A stretch of 64,000 nt of DNA from Cupriavidus oxalaticus. Its GTDB lineage: Bacteria; Pseudomonadota; Gammaproteobacteria; Burkholderiales; Burkholderiaceae. Each line of letters opens with the position of its first letter. Position 1 is the first letter of the stretch. The position numbers were made by a program, and so were the translations under genes. The notes below the pieces were generated by a model. That model saw only the letters and a program-made list of their open reading frames with translations. It did not search any database and had not been told where the DNA came from. Positions 38,048 through 47,830 of the stretch are shown here, piece by piece. The stretch is taken from NCBI RefSeq assembly GCF_004768545.1, contig NZ_CP038635.1, positions 1,798,001 to 1,862,000 of the forward strand. The letters run 5' to 3'.

Positions 38048-39238
38048 ATGGCCCACGTACCCCAGATCAAGATCCCCGCCACCTACATCCGTGGCGGCAC
38101 CAGCAAGGGCGTGTTCTTCCGCCTGCAAGACCTGCCCGAGACCGCGCAGGTCCCCGGCCCTGCCCGCGACGCGCTGCTGATGCGCGTGATCGGCAGCCCC
38201 GACCCGTACGGCAAGCAGATCGACGGCATGGGCGGTGCCACCTCCAGCACCAGCAAGACCGTGATCGTGTCGAAGAGCACGCGCCCGGACCACGATGTCG
38301 ACTACCTGTTCGGCCAGGTCTCGATCGACCAGTCCTTCGTCGACTGGAGCGGCAACTGCGGCAACCTGTCCGCAGCGGTCGGCCCGTTCGCCATCAGCGC
38401 CGGCCTGGTCGACCCCAGCCGCATCCCGCAGAATGGCATCGCTGTCGTGCGCATCTGGCAAGCCAATATCGGCAAGACCATCATCGGCCACGTGCCCATC
38501 ACCAACGGTGAAGTGCAGGAAACCGGTGACTTCGAGCTCGACGGCGTGACCTTCCCCGCCGCCGAAGTGCAGCTCGAGTTCATGGACCCCGCCGCCGAGG
38601 AAGAAGGCGCCGGCGGCGCGATGTTCCCGACCGGCAACGTGGTCGACGACCTGGAGGTGCCGGGCGTCGGCACGCTCAAGGCGACCATGATCAACGCCGG
38701 CATCCCGACCATCTTCGTCAATGCGGAGAGCATCGGCTATACGGGCACCGAACTGCAGGACGCCATCAACAGCGACACCAGGGCGCTGGCGATGTTCGAG
38801 ACCATCCGTGCCTACGGCGCGCTGCGCATGGGCCTGATCAAGGACGTGGACGAGGCCGCCAAGCGCCAGCACACGCCCAAGGTGGCCTTCGTGGCCAGGC
38901 CGGTGGACTACACCGCCTCCAGCGGCAAGAAGGTGGCAGCGGCCGACGTGGACCTGCTGGTGCGCGCGCTCTCCATGGGCAAGCTGCACCACGCAATGAT
39001 GGGCACGGCAGCCGTTGCCATCGGCACCGCGGCGGCCATCCCCGGCACGCTGGTCAACCTGGCTGCCGGCGGTGGCGAACGCAACGCGGTGCGTTTCGGG
39101 CACCCGTCCGGCACGCTGCGCGTGGGCGCCGAGGCGCAGCAGGCCGATGGCGAATGGGTCGTAAAGAAGGCCATCATGAGCCGCAGCGCGCGCGTGCTGA
39201 TGGAAGGCTGGGTGCGCGTGCCGGGCGACGCGTTCTGA
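38048..39238 (+). CDS. prpF: 2-methylaconitate cis-trans isomerase
   Basis: 396 residues, diaminopimelate epimerase-like fold. Partner of AcnD: converts trans- to cis-2-methylaconitate. IPATYIRGGTSKGVFF at the N-terminus, the active-site segment DWSGNCGNLSAAVGPFAI and FGHPSGTLRVGAE are family landmarks. ATG 38048 begins the conserved region; in-frame codons upstream run into the extragenic repeat and are unlikely to be coding. Fourth gene of the operon. Confidence 0.95.
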   Translation: MAHVPQIKIPATYIRGGTSKGVFFRLQDLPETAQVPGPARDALLMRVIGSPDPYGKQIDGMGGATSSTSKTVIVSKSTRPDHDVDYLFGQVSIDQSFVDWSGNCGNLSAAVGPFAISAGLVDPSRIPQNGIAVVRIWQANIGKTIIGHVPITNGEVQETGDFELDGVTFPAAEVQLEFMDPAAEEEGAGGAMFPTGNVVDDLEVPGVGTLKATMINAGIPTIFVNAESIGYTGTELQDAINSDTRALAMFETIRAYGALRMGLIKDVDEAAKRQHTPKVAFVARPVDYTASSGKKVAAADVDLLVRALSMGKLHHAMMGTAAVAIGTAAAIPGTLVNLAAGGGERNAVRFGHPSGTLRVGAEAQQADGEWVVKKAIMSRSARVLMEGWVRVPGDAF

Positions 39239-39264
39239 GCTGAGCCCCTCCCGCGAGGCCGTTC

Positions 39265-40719
39265 ATGTCCACCGGCACGCCATCCGCGCAACGCCCCGAT
39301 CCGGACCAGGTGCTGGTCGACATCGCCGACTATGTCACCCGCTACGAGATCAAGAGCGGCCTCGCCTACGATACCGCCCGCAACTGCCTGATCGACACGC
39401 TCGGTTGCGGGCTCGAAGCCCTGTCCTACCCGGCCTGCACCAAGCTGCTCGGCCCCATCGTCCCGGGCACGATCGTGCCCAACGGCGCGCGCGTGCCCGG
39501 CACCCAGTTCCAGCTCGACCCGGTCCAGGCCGCGTTCAACCTCGGCACGATGATCCGCTGGCTGGATTTCAACGACACCTGGCTGGCGGCCGAATGGGGC
39601 CATCCGTCCGACAACCTCGGCGGCATCCTGGCCACCGCCGACTGGATCTCGCGCAATAACCTCGCCGCCGGCCGCAAGCCGCTGACGATGAAGGCCGTGC
39701 TCACGGCCATGATCAAGGCGCATGAGATCCAGGGCTGCATCGCGCTGGAGAACTCGTTCAACCAAGTGGGGCTGGACCACGTGGTGCTGGTCAAGGTGGC
39801 CTCCACTGCCGTGGTCGCGCAGATGCTGGGGCTGACGCGCGACGAGATCATCAATGCGGTCTCGCTGGCCTGGGTCGATGGCCAGAGCCTGCGCACCTAT
39901 CGCCATGCGCCCAATACCGGCAGCCGCAAGAGCTGGGCCGCGGGCGATGCCACCAGCCGCGCGGTGCGTCTGGCGCTGATCGCGCGCACCGGGGAAATGG
40001 GCTACCCGTCGGCGCTGACGGCAAAGACCTGGGGCTTCTATGACGTGCTGTTCAAGGGCCAGCCGTTCAGGTTCCAGCGGCCCTACGGCTCGTACGTGAT
40101 GGAGAACGTGCTGTTCAAGATCTCGTTCCCCGCCGAGTTTCATGCACAGACGGCGGTGGAAGCCGCCATGCAGCTGCATGGGGCGCTCGCGCGCGCAGGG
40201 CGCTCGGCGGCGGATATTGCAGCCATCACCATCCGCACCCACGAGGCCTGCCTGCGCATCATCGACAAGAAGGGCCCGCTCAGCAATCCCGCCGACCGCG
40301 ACCATTGCATCCAGTACATGGTGGCGGTGCCATTGCTGTTCGGCCGCCTGACCGCCGCGGACTATGAGGATGACGTCGCGGCCGATCCGCGCATCGACGC
40401 GCTGCGCGGCAGGATCGTCTGCCGGGAAGACCCCGCGCTGACGCATGACTACCACGACCCGGACAAGCGCTCGATCGCCAATGCACTGACCGTCACGCTG
40501 AACGACGGCACCGTGCTGGACGAAGTGCTGGTCGAATATCCCCTCGGGCACAAGCGCCGGCGCGCCGAAGGCATCCCGCTGCTGGTGGAGAAATTCCGCA
40601 CCAACCTGGCGCGGCGTTTCCCGCCGAAGCAGCAGCAGGCGATCCTGGCGGTATCGCTGGACCAGGCTCGCTTGGAGGCGATAGCCGTGAACGACTACCT
40701 CGATATGTATGCGATTTAG
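39265..40719 (+). CDS. prpD: 2-methylcitrate dehydratase, MmgE/PrpD family
   Basis: 484 residues, nearly identical in length to E. coli PrpD (483). [34 protein letters not shown] opens the family fold; [23 protein letters not shown] and the later [18 protein letters not shown] are typical. It catalyses the same dehydration as AcnD without an iron-sulfur cluster. No frameshift or truncation is seen. It is last in the operon, 26 bp after prpF, so this locus encodes both dehydratase routes. Confidence 0.92.
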   Translation: MSTGTPSAQRPDPDQVLVDIADYVTRYEIKSGLAYDTARNCLIDTLGCGLEALSYPACTKLLGPIVPGTIVPNGARVPGTQFQLDPVQAAFNLGTMIRWLDFNDTWLAAEWGHPSDNLGGILATADWISRNNLAAGRKPLTMKAVLTAMIKAHEIQGCIALENSFNQVGLDHVVLVKVASTAVVAQMLGLTRDEIINAVSLAWVDGQSLRTYRHAPNTGSRKSWAAGDATSRAVRLALIARTGEMGYPSALTAKTWGFYDVLFKGQPFRFQRPYGSYVMENVLFKISFPAEFHAQTAVEAAMQLHGALARAGRSAADIAAITIRTHEACLRIIDKKGPLSNPADRDHCIQYMVAVPLLFGRLTAADYEDDVAADPRIDALRGRIVCREDPALTHDYHDPDKRSIANALTVTLNDGTVLDEVLVEYPLGHKRRRAEGIPLLVEKFRTNLARRFPPKQQQAILAVSLDQARLEAIAVNDYLDMYAI

Positions 40720-40739
40720 GTTATCGGGTACGGTGTTTC

Positions 40740-40754
40740 ATGCCGAATCGGCAT
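40740..40754. promoter_or_regulatory. 15-bp palindrome after prpD
   Basis: ATGCCGA-A-TCGGCAT, perfect 7-bp arms, 20 bp after the prpD stop. It could be an operator for the asparaginase gene (start 40933) or the base of a short hairpin. No T-run follows. Confidence 0.4.
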
Positions 40755-40917
40755 AACCCCTGAAGATTCTCCTAACGTATAGTCTCAGCCGCTGCCCGCC
40801 CGGCGCTCTCGCGCCCGCGGCGGCAAGCCGTCGAAGGAAGACGGACCGCACCGCACCACCCACAAGGTCTGCAGTGCCGTTCCGATCGTGCCTGTACGTG
40901 CCTACACGTCCGTATAA

Positions 40918-42045
<1,128 letters not shown>

Positions 42046-42101
42046 TGGCGGCGTGGGCGTGGCCGGGTCGATACCCTACGCGCCCCGCCCTCTCCGGCGA
42101 G

Positions 42102-42125
42102 CCCTTTCCTGCTTGCGGGACAGGG
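42102..42125. repeat. degenerate copy of the 37931-type hairpin repeat
   Basis: CCCTTTCCTGC-TT-GCGGGACAGGG keeps the same layout (arms meeting at GC-TT-GC) as the perfect repeat at 37931-37968, with one mismatch and one wobble pair. It lies 57 bp after the asparaginase stop and may help end or protect that transcript. Confidence 0.5.
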
Positions 42126-42179
42126 CCTTGCTCTGCAGCGATTCCTCCACAAGCCGCCCGCTTTTGATGGAAGCGGATC

Positions 42180-42269
42180 GCGCCAGCGCACTGGCGCGCC
42201 TTGGTGTGGAGTAGTAGTTCTGGCGGTTAATTGCGTTTTTGAAGGAGGCGCCAGCGCTCTTGCGCTGGC
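42180..42269. terminator. two hairpins in the asparaginase/thioesterase convergent gap
   Basis: GCGCCAG-CGCA-CTGGCGC (42180-42197) and GCCAGCGC-TCTT-GCGCTGGC (42250-42269) are perfect stem-loops between two convergent genes. Neither has a clear downstream T-run in either direction. Their location suggests transcript-end structures. Confidence 0.4.
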
Positions 42270-42277
42270 CCGGCGAC

Positions 42278-42745
42278 TCAGAACATGGCGCTGCTCATCA
42301 ACGCTTTAGCCACCAGCACGCCTTCGTCAGCGGCCTCGGCGTAGACCGACACCTCTGTCGCCACCTGCCGCCGGCCGCGCCGCACCACGGTTGCCACGGC
42401 GCGCAATGCCGCCCCCTGCGCCGGCGCAAGGTACTGGATCGACAGCGAACTGGTCGCCCCACCCTTCACTTCGTCGGCACTGGCGCCGGACGCTGCCGCC
42501 GCCGCGCCGGCAATATCGATCAGCGTGGCGATCACCCCGCCGTGCACGGTGCTGCCATGGGTCACGTTGGTCGGCAAGAACGGCATCTCCAGCTCAACGT
42601 GTTCAGGCGCCAGGCTCGCCAGCCGCACGCCCAGCGCCCGCGCGACCGGAGAGCCAAGCAGGATGTTGTCGATCATCGCGTGCATGCGGGGGTCGACGAT
42701 GGCATCGCGGCGCGACGGTGCGAGAGTGGCGATGGCTTGCGGCAT
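42278..42745 (-). CDS. PaaI-like (4HBT) thioesterase
   Basis: 155 residues, hotdog fold. THGSTVHGGVIATLIDIAGAAAA is the 4HBT signature, with the HGG loop and the Asp-bearing helix, and GGATSSLSIQYLAP is the following strand. ATG 42745 has AAGGAG 8 bases upstream; an earlier in-frame ATG lacks one. The enzyme hydrolyses an acyl- or aryl-CoA; the specific substrate is unknown. Convergent with the asparaginase gene and divergent from the LysR gene. Confidence 0.85.
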   Translation of the reverse strand: MPQAIATLAPSRRDAIVDPRMHAMIDNILLGSPVARALGVRLASLAPEHVELEMPFLPTNVTHGSTVHGGVIATLIDIAGAAAAASGASADEVKGGATSSLSIQYLAPAQGAALRAVATVVRRGRRQVATEVSVYAEAADEGVLVAKALMSSAMF

Positions 42746-43073
42746 GGGGCGCTCCTTCAGGTGGTCAGTGATCGAGGCTATGCCAGCCAGCGTAGGGGAA
42801 TGCTGCGAGCGGCTCAATTACGTCGCACATAGTTGTGCGGCAATGGCGCCGCCGATGCGCAGCATGGCTCATATCGCGCACATCACGGAGCGGCCAGATC
42901 CGGGCATTTGCCCCGCTACGCGGCCGGATGAAAACGCAGCGGCTGTGAATACACCTACACGGGGACAGGCCCCTATTCCCATGCCCGGGCACGAATGCTA
43001 TCGTGCAGCGGCTTGCCGGTGCCTCAGCACCCCGCATGCCGGCAAGGCATCTACAGGATTGCGTACCCCCGCT

Positions 43074-44000
43074 ATGTCGAGACAGATTCCCCCACTCAAC
43101 CCGCTCAGGGCATTCGAAGTGGCTGCCCGGCATCTGAGCTTCACGCGGGCCGCGGAGGAATTGTTCGTCACACCGTCGGCGGTCAGCCACCAGATCAAGG
43201 CACTGGAAGAAAGCCTGGGCGTGCAGCTGTTTATCCGCGAGGCCAAGGCGCTGGTGCTGACACCGGCCGGCAACGCCTACCTGCCCAGCGTGCAGCTGGC
43301 CTTCAAGCAACTCGCCGATGCCACGCACCGCCTGCACAGCAAGGACCGCCCGGCGCTGAAGGTCAACATGCCGCCTACGTTCGCGGTCAAATGGCTGATC
43401 CCGCGCATGGACCGCTTCATGAAGGCGCACCCGGACATCGACCTGAAGGTGTCCACCTCGAACCATCGCATCGACTTCGAGCGCGACGATTTCGACATGG
43501 CGATCCGCTATGGCCGCGGCGATTACCCCGGCCTGCACTGCGAGCTGTGCATGGCGGTCGAAGTCATTCCCGTGTGCAGTCCGGCGCTGCTGCAAGGTTC
43601 GCAGCCGCTCGAGACACCGTCCGACCTGAAGCACCATACGCTGCTGCACGACGACAGCACGTATACGGACGTGAGCAACCCTGACTGGGCGATGTGGCTG
43701 GAGCACGCCGGCGTGACCGATGTCGACGCCAGCCGCGGGCCGTCGTTCTGGCCGAGCCACCTGGTCATCAACGCCGCGCTCAATGGCCTGGGCGTGGCGC
43801 TGGTGAAGAAGAACTGGATCGAGCAGGACCTGGCTGAAGGCCGCCTGGTGCGCCTGTTCGAATCGATCCGGCTGCCGGTCGAGTTCTCTTACTTCGTGGT
43901 GTTCCCGAAGGAGCGGCTGGAGGATCGCCGCATCCGCAGCTTCACCGACTGGATCCGCGCGGAAGTGTCGGCGGACCAGCAGCAGCCGGCCCCCGTCTGA
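43074..44000 (+). CDS. GcvA-like LysR-family regulator
   Basis: 308 residues. HTH near 8-66 (LNPLRAFEVAARHLSFTRAAEELFVTPSAVSHQIKALEESLG) has the spacing of the GcvA subgroup. The effector domain includes VNMPPTFAVKWLIPRMDRF, FDMAIRYGRGDYPGL and NAALNGLGVALVKKNWI. ATG 43074 opens the conserved N-terminus. It is the only regulator next to the catabolic island at 44053-57942 and points toward it, separated by a perfect 11-bp hairpin, so it is the best local candidate to control the island. Confidence 0.9.
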   Translation: MSRQIPPLNPLRAFEVAARHLSFTRAAEELFVTPSAVSHQIKALEESLGVQLFIREAKALVLTPAGNAYLPSVQLAFKQLADATHRLHSKDRPALKVNMPPTFAVKWLIPRMDRFMKAHPDIDLKVSTSNHRIDFERDDFDMAIRYGRGDYPGLHCELCMAVEVIPVCSPALLQGSQPLETPSDLKHHTLLHDDSTYTDVSNPDWAMWLEHAGVTDVDASRGPSFWPSHLVINAALNGLGVALVKKNWIEQDLAEGRLVRLFESIRLPVEFSYFVVFPKERLEDRRIRSFTDWIRAEVSADQQQPAPV

Positions 44001-44003
44001 GCA

Positions 44004-44031
44004 CAGCTTGCGGGGCGCGTCCCGCAAGCTG
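44004..44031. terminator. bidirectional hairpin between LysR and thioesterase genes
   Basis: CAGCTTGCGGG (44004-44014), 6-base loop, CCCGCAAGCTG (44021-44031): perfect 11-bp stem in a 52-bp convergent gap. No T-run on either side, so it is a plausible transcript end for both genes rather than a classical intrinsic terminator. Confidence 0.55.
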
Positions 44032-44052
44032 CACGCGCCTGGCCGCGCGAGG

Positions 44053-44463
44053 TCAGGCCGCGGCGGGCATCGATGCCGCCTTCTTCTGCACGCGTGCGCG
44101 CAGGCGCTCGACATCGACCACGAAGCGGCGATGCGTGCCGCTGCAAACCCGCTCCACCGCATCGTCGGCGGTCACGCTGAAGGTGACACTGCGGCCATCG
44201 ATGGCCGTGATCTCGGCGTGGATGCGCACCTCGCCGCCCAGCGGCGTGGCCCCGGTGTGTTGCACCGACACTTCCGCGCCCACCGAGCTTTCGCCGTCAT
44301 CGAGAAAGCCTTGCAGGAAATGGAGGCAAGTCTGTTCGATATCGCGTACCAGCTCGGGCGTGGCGTAGATGCGCAGGCTTTCGCCGAGGAAATCGATGGT
44401 GCGCTGGCGGTCGACCGTCAGCGTGCGCGCGCAGGTCGCGCCCGGTTCCAATCCGTTCTTCAT
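44053..44463 (-). CDS. FlK-like acyl-CoA thioesterase
   Basis: 136 residues, hotdog fold of the fluoroacetyl-CoA thioesterase (FlK) type. Thr35, Glu43 and His69 (YATPELVRDIEQTC; SVQHTGATP) have the same mutual spacing (8 and 26) as the Thr42-Glu50-His76 triad of Streptomyces FlK, and SGTHRRFVVDVERLRARVQKK matches its C-terminus. ATG 44463 has AAAGGA upstream. It is the last gene of the minus-strand catabolic block. Hydrolysis of a small acyl-CoA is likely; fluoroacetate specificity cannot be inferred from the triad alone. Confidence 0.85.
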   Translation of the reverse strand: MKNGLEPGATCARTLTVDRQRTIDFLGESLRIYATPELVRDIEQTCLHFLQGFLDDGESSVGAEVSVQHTGATPLGGEVRIHAEITAIDGRSVTFSVTADDAVERVCSGTHRRFVVDVERLRARVQKKAASMPAAA

Positions 44464-44548
44464 AAGTGGTCCTTTCAAGTGTAGGGACGAATCCGCCCGC
44501 GCCGCCAAGGCGCGAGCCGTGCGGGTGGCGGATCCTTGCACTGCATGG

Positions 44549-45475
44549 CTACAGGCGATAGCAGCGCGCGGCGTTGTCGTGCCACAGCGCGCGCTGCTGT
44601 TCGGGCGGATAGATGGCGATGGCGGCGCGGAAGCCTGCCACGATGGTGTCGTAGCTTGCCACCAGGCTGTCCACCGGATAGTTGCTGGCGAACATGCAGC
44701 GTTGCGCGCCGAAGATGGCGATGGCGTCGCGGATCACCGGCACATTGTCGGCCTGCGTCCAGGGTTTTCCCGGCAATCCCAGGCCCGAGATCTTCACGGC
44801 GACATTGGGCTGCCCGGCCAGCTCGGCCATCGCGGCACGCCAGCCGGCCAGGCCGGCTTCAGTGCGGTCGGCCGGCAGCCCGGTATGGTTCAGGATCAGC
44901 TGCGTGCCCGGGAAATCCCGTGCCAGCGCAGCCGCCTGATCCAGGTCCCACCACGGCGCCTGCAGGTCGAAGGACATGCCATGCCGGGCCAGCAACGCAT
45001 AGCCACGCCGCCAGCGCTCATCGTCCATCGAGCCCGGCACGCCGCGCCGCGCATCCTCGCGCCGCGCCGCGGTCACCGGCTTGTTGCGGATGCCGCGCAT
45101 CATCGCGCAGGCGGCATGGCCTGCCAGCACTTCCTCGACATCGCCGCGGTCAAGCTGGGCATGGCCGACGATCACCGTTGGCCGTCCCGTCTGCGCGGCG
45201 AGCTGCGTCAGCCAGGCGGTCTCGTCGACGGGATTGGCGCGCGCCCATTCGGCTTCGACATGCACCGTCTTCACCGGCGCGCAGCCAGCCGTATCGCGGG
45301 CGAGATCCTCGGGAAGGTAGCTCCTGCGCAGCGCCGAATAGTCGCCATAGCGGAAGTTCGGCACCGTTTCGCCCTGCAGCCACGGGTACGGGTTGATCGC
45401 CAGGTTCCAGAAATGCTGGTGCGCGTCGATAAAGGGCTCGACGGACGCCGCGCCCGCCGCGGGTGTGTCGCGCAT
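44549..45475 (-). CDS. COG3618 amidohydrolase (lactonase/PDC hydrolase-like), copy 1
   Basis: 308 residues, TIM barrel of the amidohydrolase-2 family. Metal-site motif FIDAHQHFWN at about 15-24, TVHVEAEWA, LILNHTGLPADR and MFASNYPVDSL follow the order of sugar-acid lactonases and 2-pyrone-4,6-dicarboxylate hydrolase. No signal peptide. It starts 4 bp after the Bug-protein gene, so is co-transcribed. A paralogue is encoded at 53323-54255 in the other half of the island (shared YPWLQ, HVEAE, HTGLP-DRTEAGLAGW). Confidence 0.88.
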   Translation of the reverse strand: MRDTPAAGAASVEPFIDAHQHFWNLAINPYPWLQGETVPNFRYGDYSALRRSYLPEDLARDTAGCAPVKTVHVEAEWARANPVDETAWLTQLAAQTGRPTVIVGHAQLDRGDVEEVLAGHAACAMMRGIRNKPVTAARREDARRGVPGSMDDERWRRGYALLARHGMSFDLQAPWWDLDQAAALARDFPGTQLILNHTGLPADRTEAGLAGWRAAMAELAGQPNVAVKISGLGLPGKPWTQADNVPVIRDAIAIFGAQRCMFASNYPVDSLVASYDTIVAGFRAAIAIYPPEQQRALWHDNAARCYRL

Positions 45476-45479
45476 GGGC

Positions 45480-46469
45480 CTACTCCTTGACGCTGATGCG
45501 GCTAGCGAGCTGCTTGAACTGCGCCGACTCCTTCACCATGGCCGCCTGCAGCGTCACGTCATCGGCATAGGTATCGGTGCTGAAATGCAGCTTCTCCAGC
45601 GTCTGGCGCATCACCGGCTCCTGCACGGATTTCGCGATCGCCGTCTTCAGTACCGCGATCACCTCCGGCGGCGTGCCCTTCGGTGCCGAGATGCCGCGCC
45701 AGATCCCCATCGACAGGTCGATATTGCGCTCCTTCAGCGTGGGCACGTTCTCGAAGCCGCTGACCCGCTTGTCGGCCATCACCGCCAGCACCTTGAGCTT
45801 GCCCGCGGCGACATGCGTGAAGACCTCCGCCGTGCTGACCGTGACCGCGTCGATATGCCCGCCCAGCAGCGCGAGCGTGGCGGGAGCACCGCCGGCATAG
45901 GGGATATGGTTGAACTTCGCGCCGGTCTTGTCTGCCAGCGCGGCGGCTGCCATATGCCATGCGGAGCCCTGCCCGGCATTACCCACGCGGATATTGGCGT
46001 CCGGCTTGCGCGCATCGGCGACAAACTGCTCGATCGTGCTCCACGGCGCCTCGGCCCGGACCGCCACGGCGGCCGGGTCCGCGTTCAGGCGTGCGATGGG
46101 GACCAGGTCCTGGTAAGTGAACTTGGCCAGCCCGAGGTAGTTCAGGAAGGTCAGCTCGCTGGACGACAGCACCAGCTTGTAGCCGTCCGGCTTCGCGTGG
46201 ACCACTTCGCCCAGGCCTACCGAGCCGGTAGCACCCGGCTTGTTGATGACGACGATCGGCTGCGGCAGGTGTTTCGCGGCCGCGGCGGACAGCGCGCGCG
46301 CTACCACGTCCGCCCCGCCGCCTGCCTGCCACGGCACGATCAGCTCGATGCGCCGGCTGGGGTAGGTTTCCGCACTCGCCGTGGCCGCGCCGCCCAACAG
46401 GGCCGGCAGCCCCAGCACCACGGCCACGGGCATCGCCCAGCGCCGCATCAGCGAACGTGAAATCGTCAT
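45480..46469 (-). CDS. Bug-family (TctC-like) periplasmic binding protein, copy 1
   Basis: 329 residues. Signal peptide with likely cleavage after ATASA (33), then YPSRRIELIVPWQAGGGADVVARAL, the Bug/TctC ligand loop, and NAGQGSAWHMAAAAL and HIPYAGGAPATLALLGGHID. No TctA/TctB membrane genes are nearby, so this is an orphan Bug protein as commonly seen in Burkholderiales. It likely captures a carboxylate and may deliver it to another transporter or act in sensing. Between the CaiB and amidohydrolase genes of the block. Confidence 0.92.
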   Translation of the reverse strand: MTISRSLMRRWAMPVAVVLGLPALLGGAATASAETYPSRRIELIVPWQAGGGADVVARALSAAAAKHLPQPIVVINKPGATGSVGLGEVVHAKPDGYKLVLSSSELTFLNYLGLAKFTYQDLVPIARLNADPAAVAVRAEAPWSTIEQFVADARKPDANIRVGNAGQGSAWHMAAAALADKTGAKFNHIPYAGGAPATLALLGGHIDAVTVSTAEVFTHVAAGKLKVLAVMADKRVSGFENVPTLKERNIDLSMGIWRGISAPKGTPPEVIAVLKTAIAKSVQEPVMRQTLEKLHFSTDTYADDVTLQAAMVKESAQFKQLASRISVKE

Positions 46470-46487
46470 GGTTGTCTCCTGTCTTTT

Positions 46488-46513
46488 ATCGGTATAGATG
46501 ATCGGTATGGATG
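46488..46513. repeat. 13-bp tandem repeat upstream of the Bug gene
   Basis: ATCGGTATAGATG is followed directly by ATCGGTATGGATG (one difference), 19 bp before the Bug start codon on the minus strand. It lies where a regulator or a leader structure could act; function unknown. Confidence 0.5.
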
Positions 46514-46528
46514 ATGGCCGCGGTGCGC

Positions 46529-47761
46529 TCAGGCGGCGCCGCGTTCCAGTTCCTGTGCGCGGGCCGGTGCGCCGAACGCCCCCTGCGCCCGCAGCCGCGT
46601 GACGGTGGCGGCGTCCAGGCCGAACTCCCCCAGCACTTCATCGGTATGCTGGCCCAGCAGCGGCGCCGGATAGCGCACCTGCTGCGGCGTGCCGCTCAGC
46701 TTGACCGGAAAGCCCAGCGCCTTGACCCGCCCTTCGACCGGGTGGTCGATCTCCAGCACCATGTCCCGCGCCACCGCCTGTTCGCTGGCCAGCGCTTCGT
46801 CGTAGGTGAAGATCGGCGCCGCCGGCACACCGGCCGCGAGCAGCGCATCGACCCACTGCGCCGCCGGCTTGCGCGCGAATTCTGCCTCAATTTCAGGGAT
46901 CAGCGCGGCGCGGTTGCGGATGCGGGCGGCGTTGTCGGTAAAGCGCGGGTCGGCAAGCAGGTCGGGCCGCTCGATCACCTCGCACAGCGCGGCCCACAGC
47001 TTGGGATTGGCCGCGCCGATGACAAAATGCCGGTCGGCGGCCCGCACCGCCTGGTACGGCGCGCTCATGCGGTTGGCGCTGCCGATCGGCACCGGCACGT
47101 CGCCGGTGCCCCAGAACTCGGCCGACTCCCACACCGACAGCCCCAGCGCCGTCTCGAACAGCGATGCATCCACGTATTGCCCCTGCCCGGTATGCTCGCG
47201 CCCCATCAGCGCGCTGAGCACGCCATAGGCGGTGAACAGACCGGCCCCCAGGTCGGCGATCGGCACGCTGGCCTTGACCGGCGGCGCGTCCGGGTGGCCC
47301 ATCACGCTCATCACGCCGGACATGGCCTGCGCGATCAGGTCCAGCCCCGGGCGCCGCGACCACGGCCCGGTCTGGCCGAAGCCGGAGATGCTGGCATAGA
47401 CCAGGCGCGGGTTGATCTCGCGCAGCACCGCATAGTCGATCTTCAGGCGAGCGGCCACGCCCGGACGGTTGTTCTCCACCAGCACGTCGGCGCCGCGCAC
47501 CAGTTCATAGAAGGCCTCGAGGCCGGCCGGGTTCTTCAGGTCGATCTCGACACTGCGCTTGTTGCGGTTCAGCGCCAGGAAGCCGCCGCTGTCGTCGCCC
47601 TTGAGCCGGAAGCCCATCGACTTGCGGGTCTGGTCGCCGGCGCCCGGCGCTTCGACCTTGATGACGTCGGCGCCCATGTCGCCCAGCAGCATGCAGCAGA
47701 ACGGACCCGCCATGATCTGGCTGACGTCCAGGACCTTGATTTTCGATAACGGCAAATTCAT
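46529..47761 (-). CDS. CaiB/BaiF (type III) CoA-transferase
   Basis: 410 residues. IKVLDVSQIMAGPFCCMLLGDMGADVIKVE at the N-terminus and VENNRPGVAARLKIDY are signature segments. The residue at the catalytic Asp position of formyl-CoA transferase appears to be Glu (DASLFETAL), a substitution seen in other members. ATG 47761 is preceded by AGGTGG. It would activate an organic acid by moving CoA from a donor thioester. The gene lies between a crotonase and a Bug protein, which supports a path of uptake, CoA activation and crotonase chemistry. Confidence 0.9.
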   Translation of the reverse strand: MNLPLSKIKVLDVSQIMAGPFCCMLLGDMGADVIKVEAPGAGDQTRKSMGFRLKGDDSGGFLALNRNKRSVEIDLKNPAGLEAFYELVRGADVLVENNRPGVAARLKIDYAVLREINPRLVYASISGFGQTGPWSRRPGLDLIAQAMSGVMSVMGHPDAPPVKASVPIADLGAGLFTAYGVLSALMGREHTGQGQYVDASLFETALGLSVWESAEFWGTGDVPVPIGSANRMSAPYQAVRAADRHFVIGAANPKLWAALCEVIERPDLLADPRFTDNAARIRNRAALIPEIEAEFARKPAAQWVDALLAAGVPAAPIFTYDEALASEQAVARDMVLEIDHPVEGRVKALGFPVKLSGTPQQVRYPAPLLGQHTDEVLGEFGLDAATVTRLRAQGAFGAPARAQELERGAA

Positions 47762-47830
47762 GGATACCACCTGAGGTTGGAGCGGCCGCATGGAAATGGC
47801 GGCGCCGCGGTGCTTGGAGTGAAGGTGTTT

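Noticed and set aside
39265..40551. long minus-strand frame opposite prpD
   Set aside because: Shadow frame with antisense composition; prpD is full length in the other direction.
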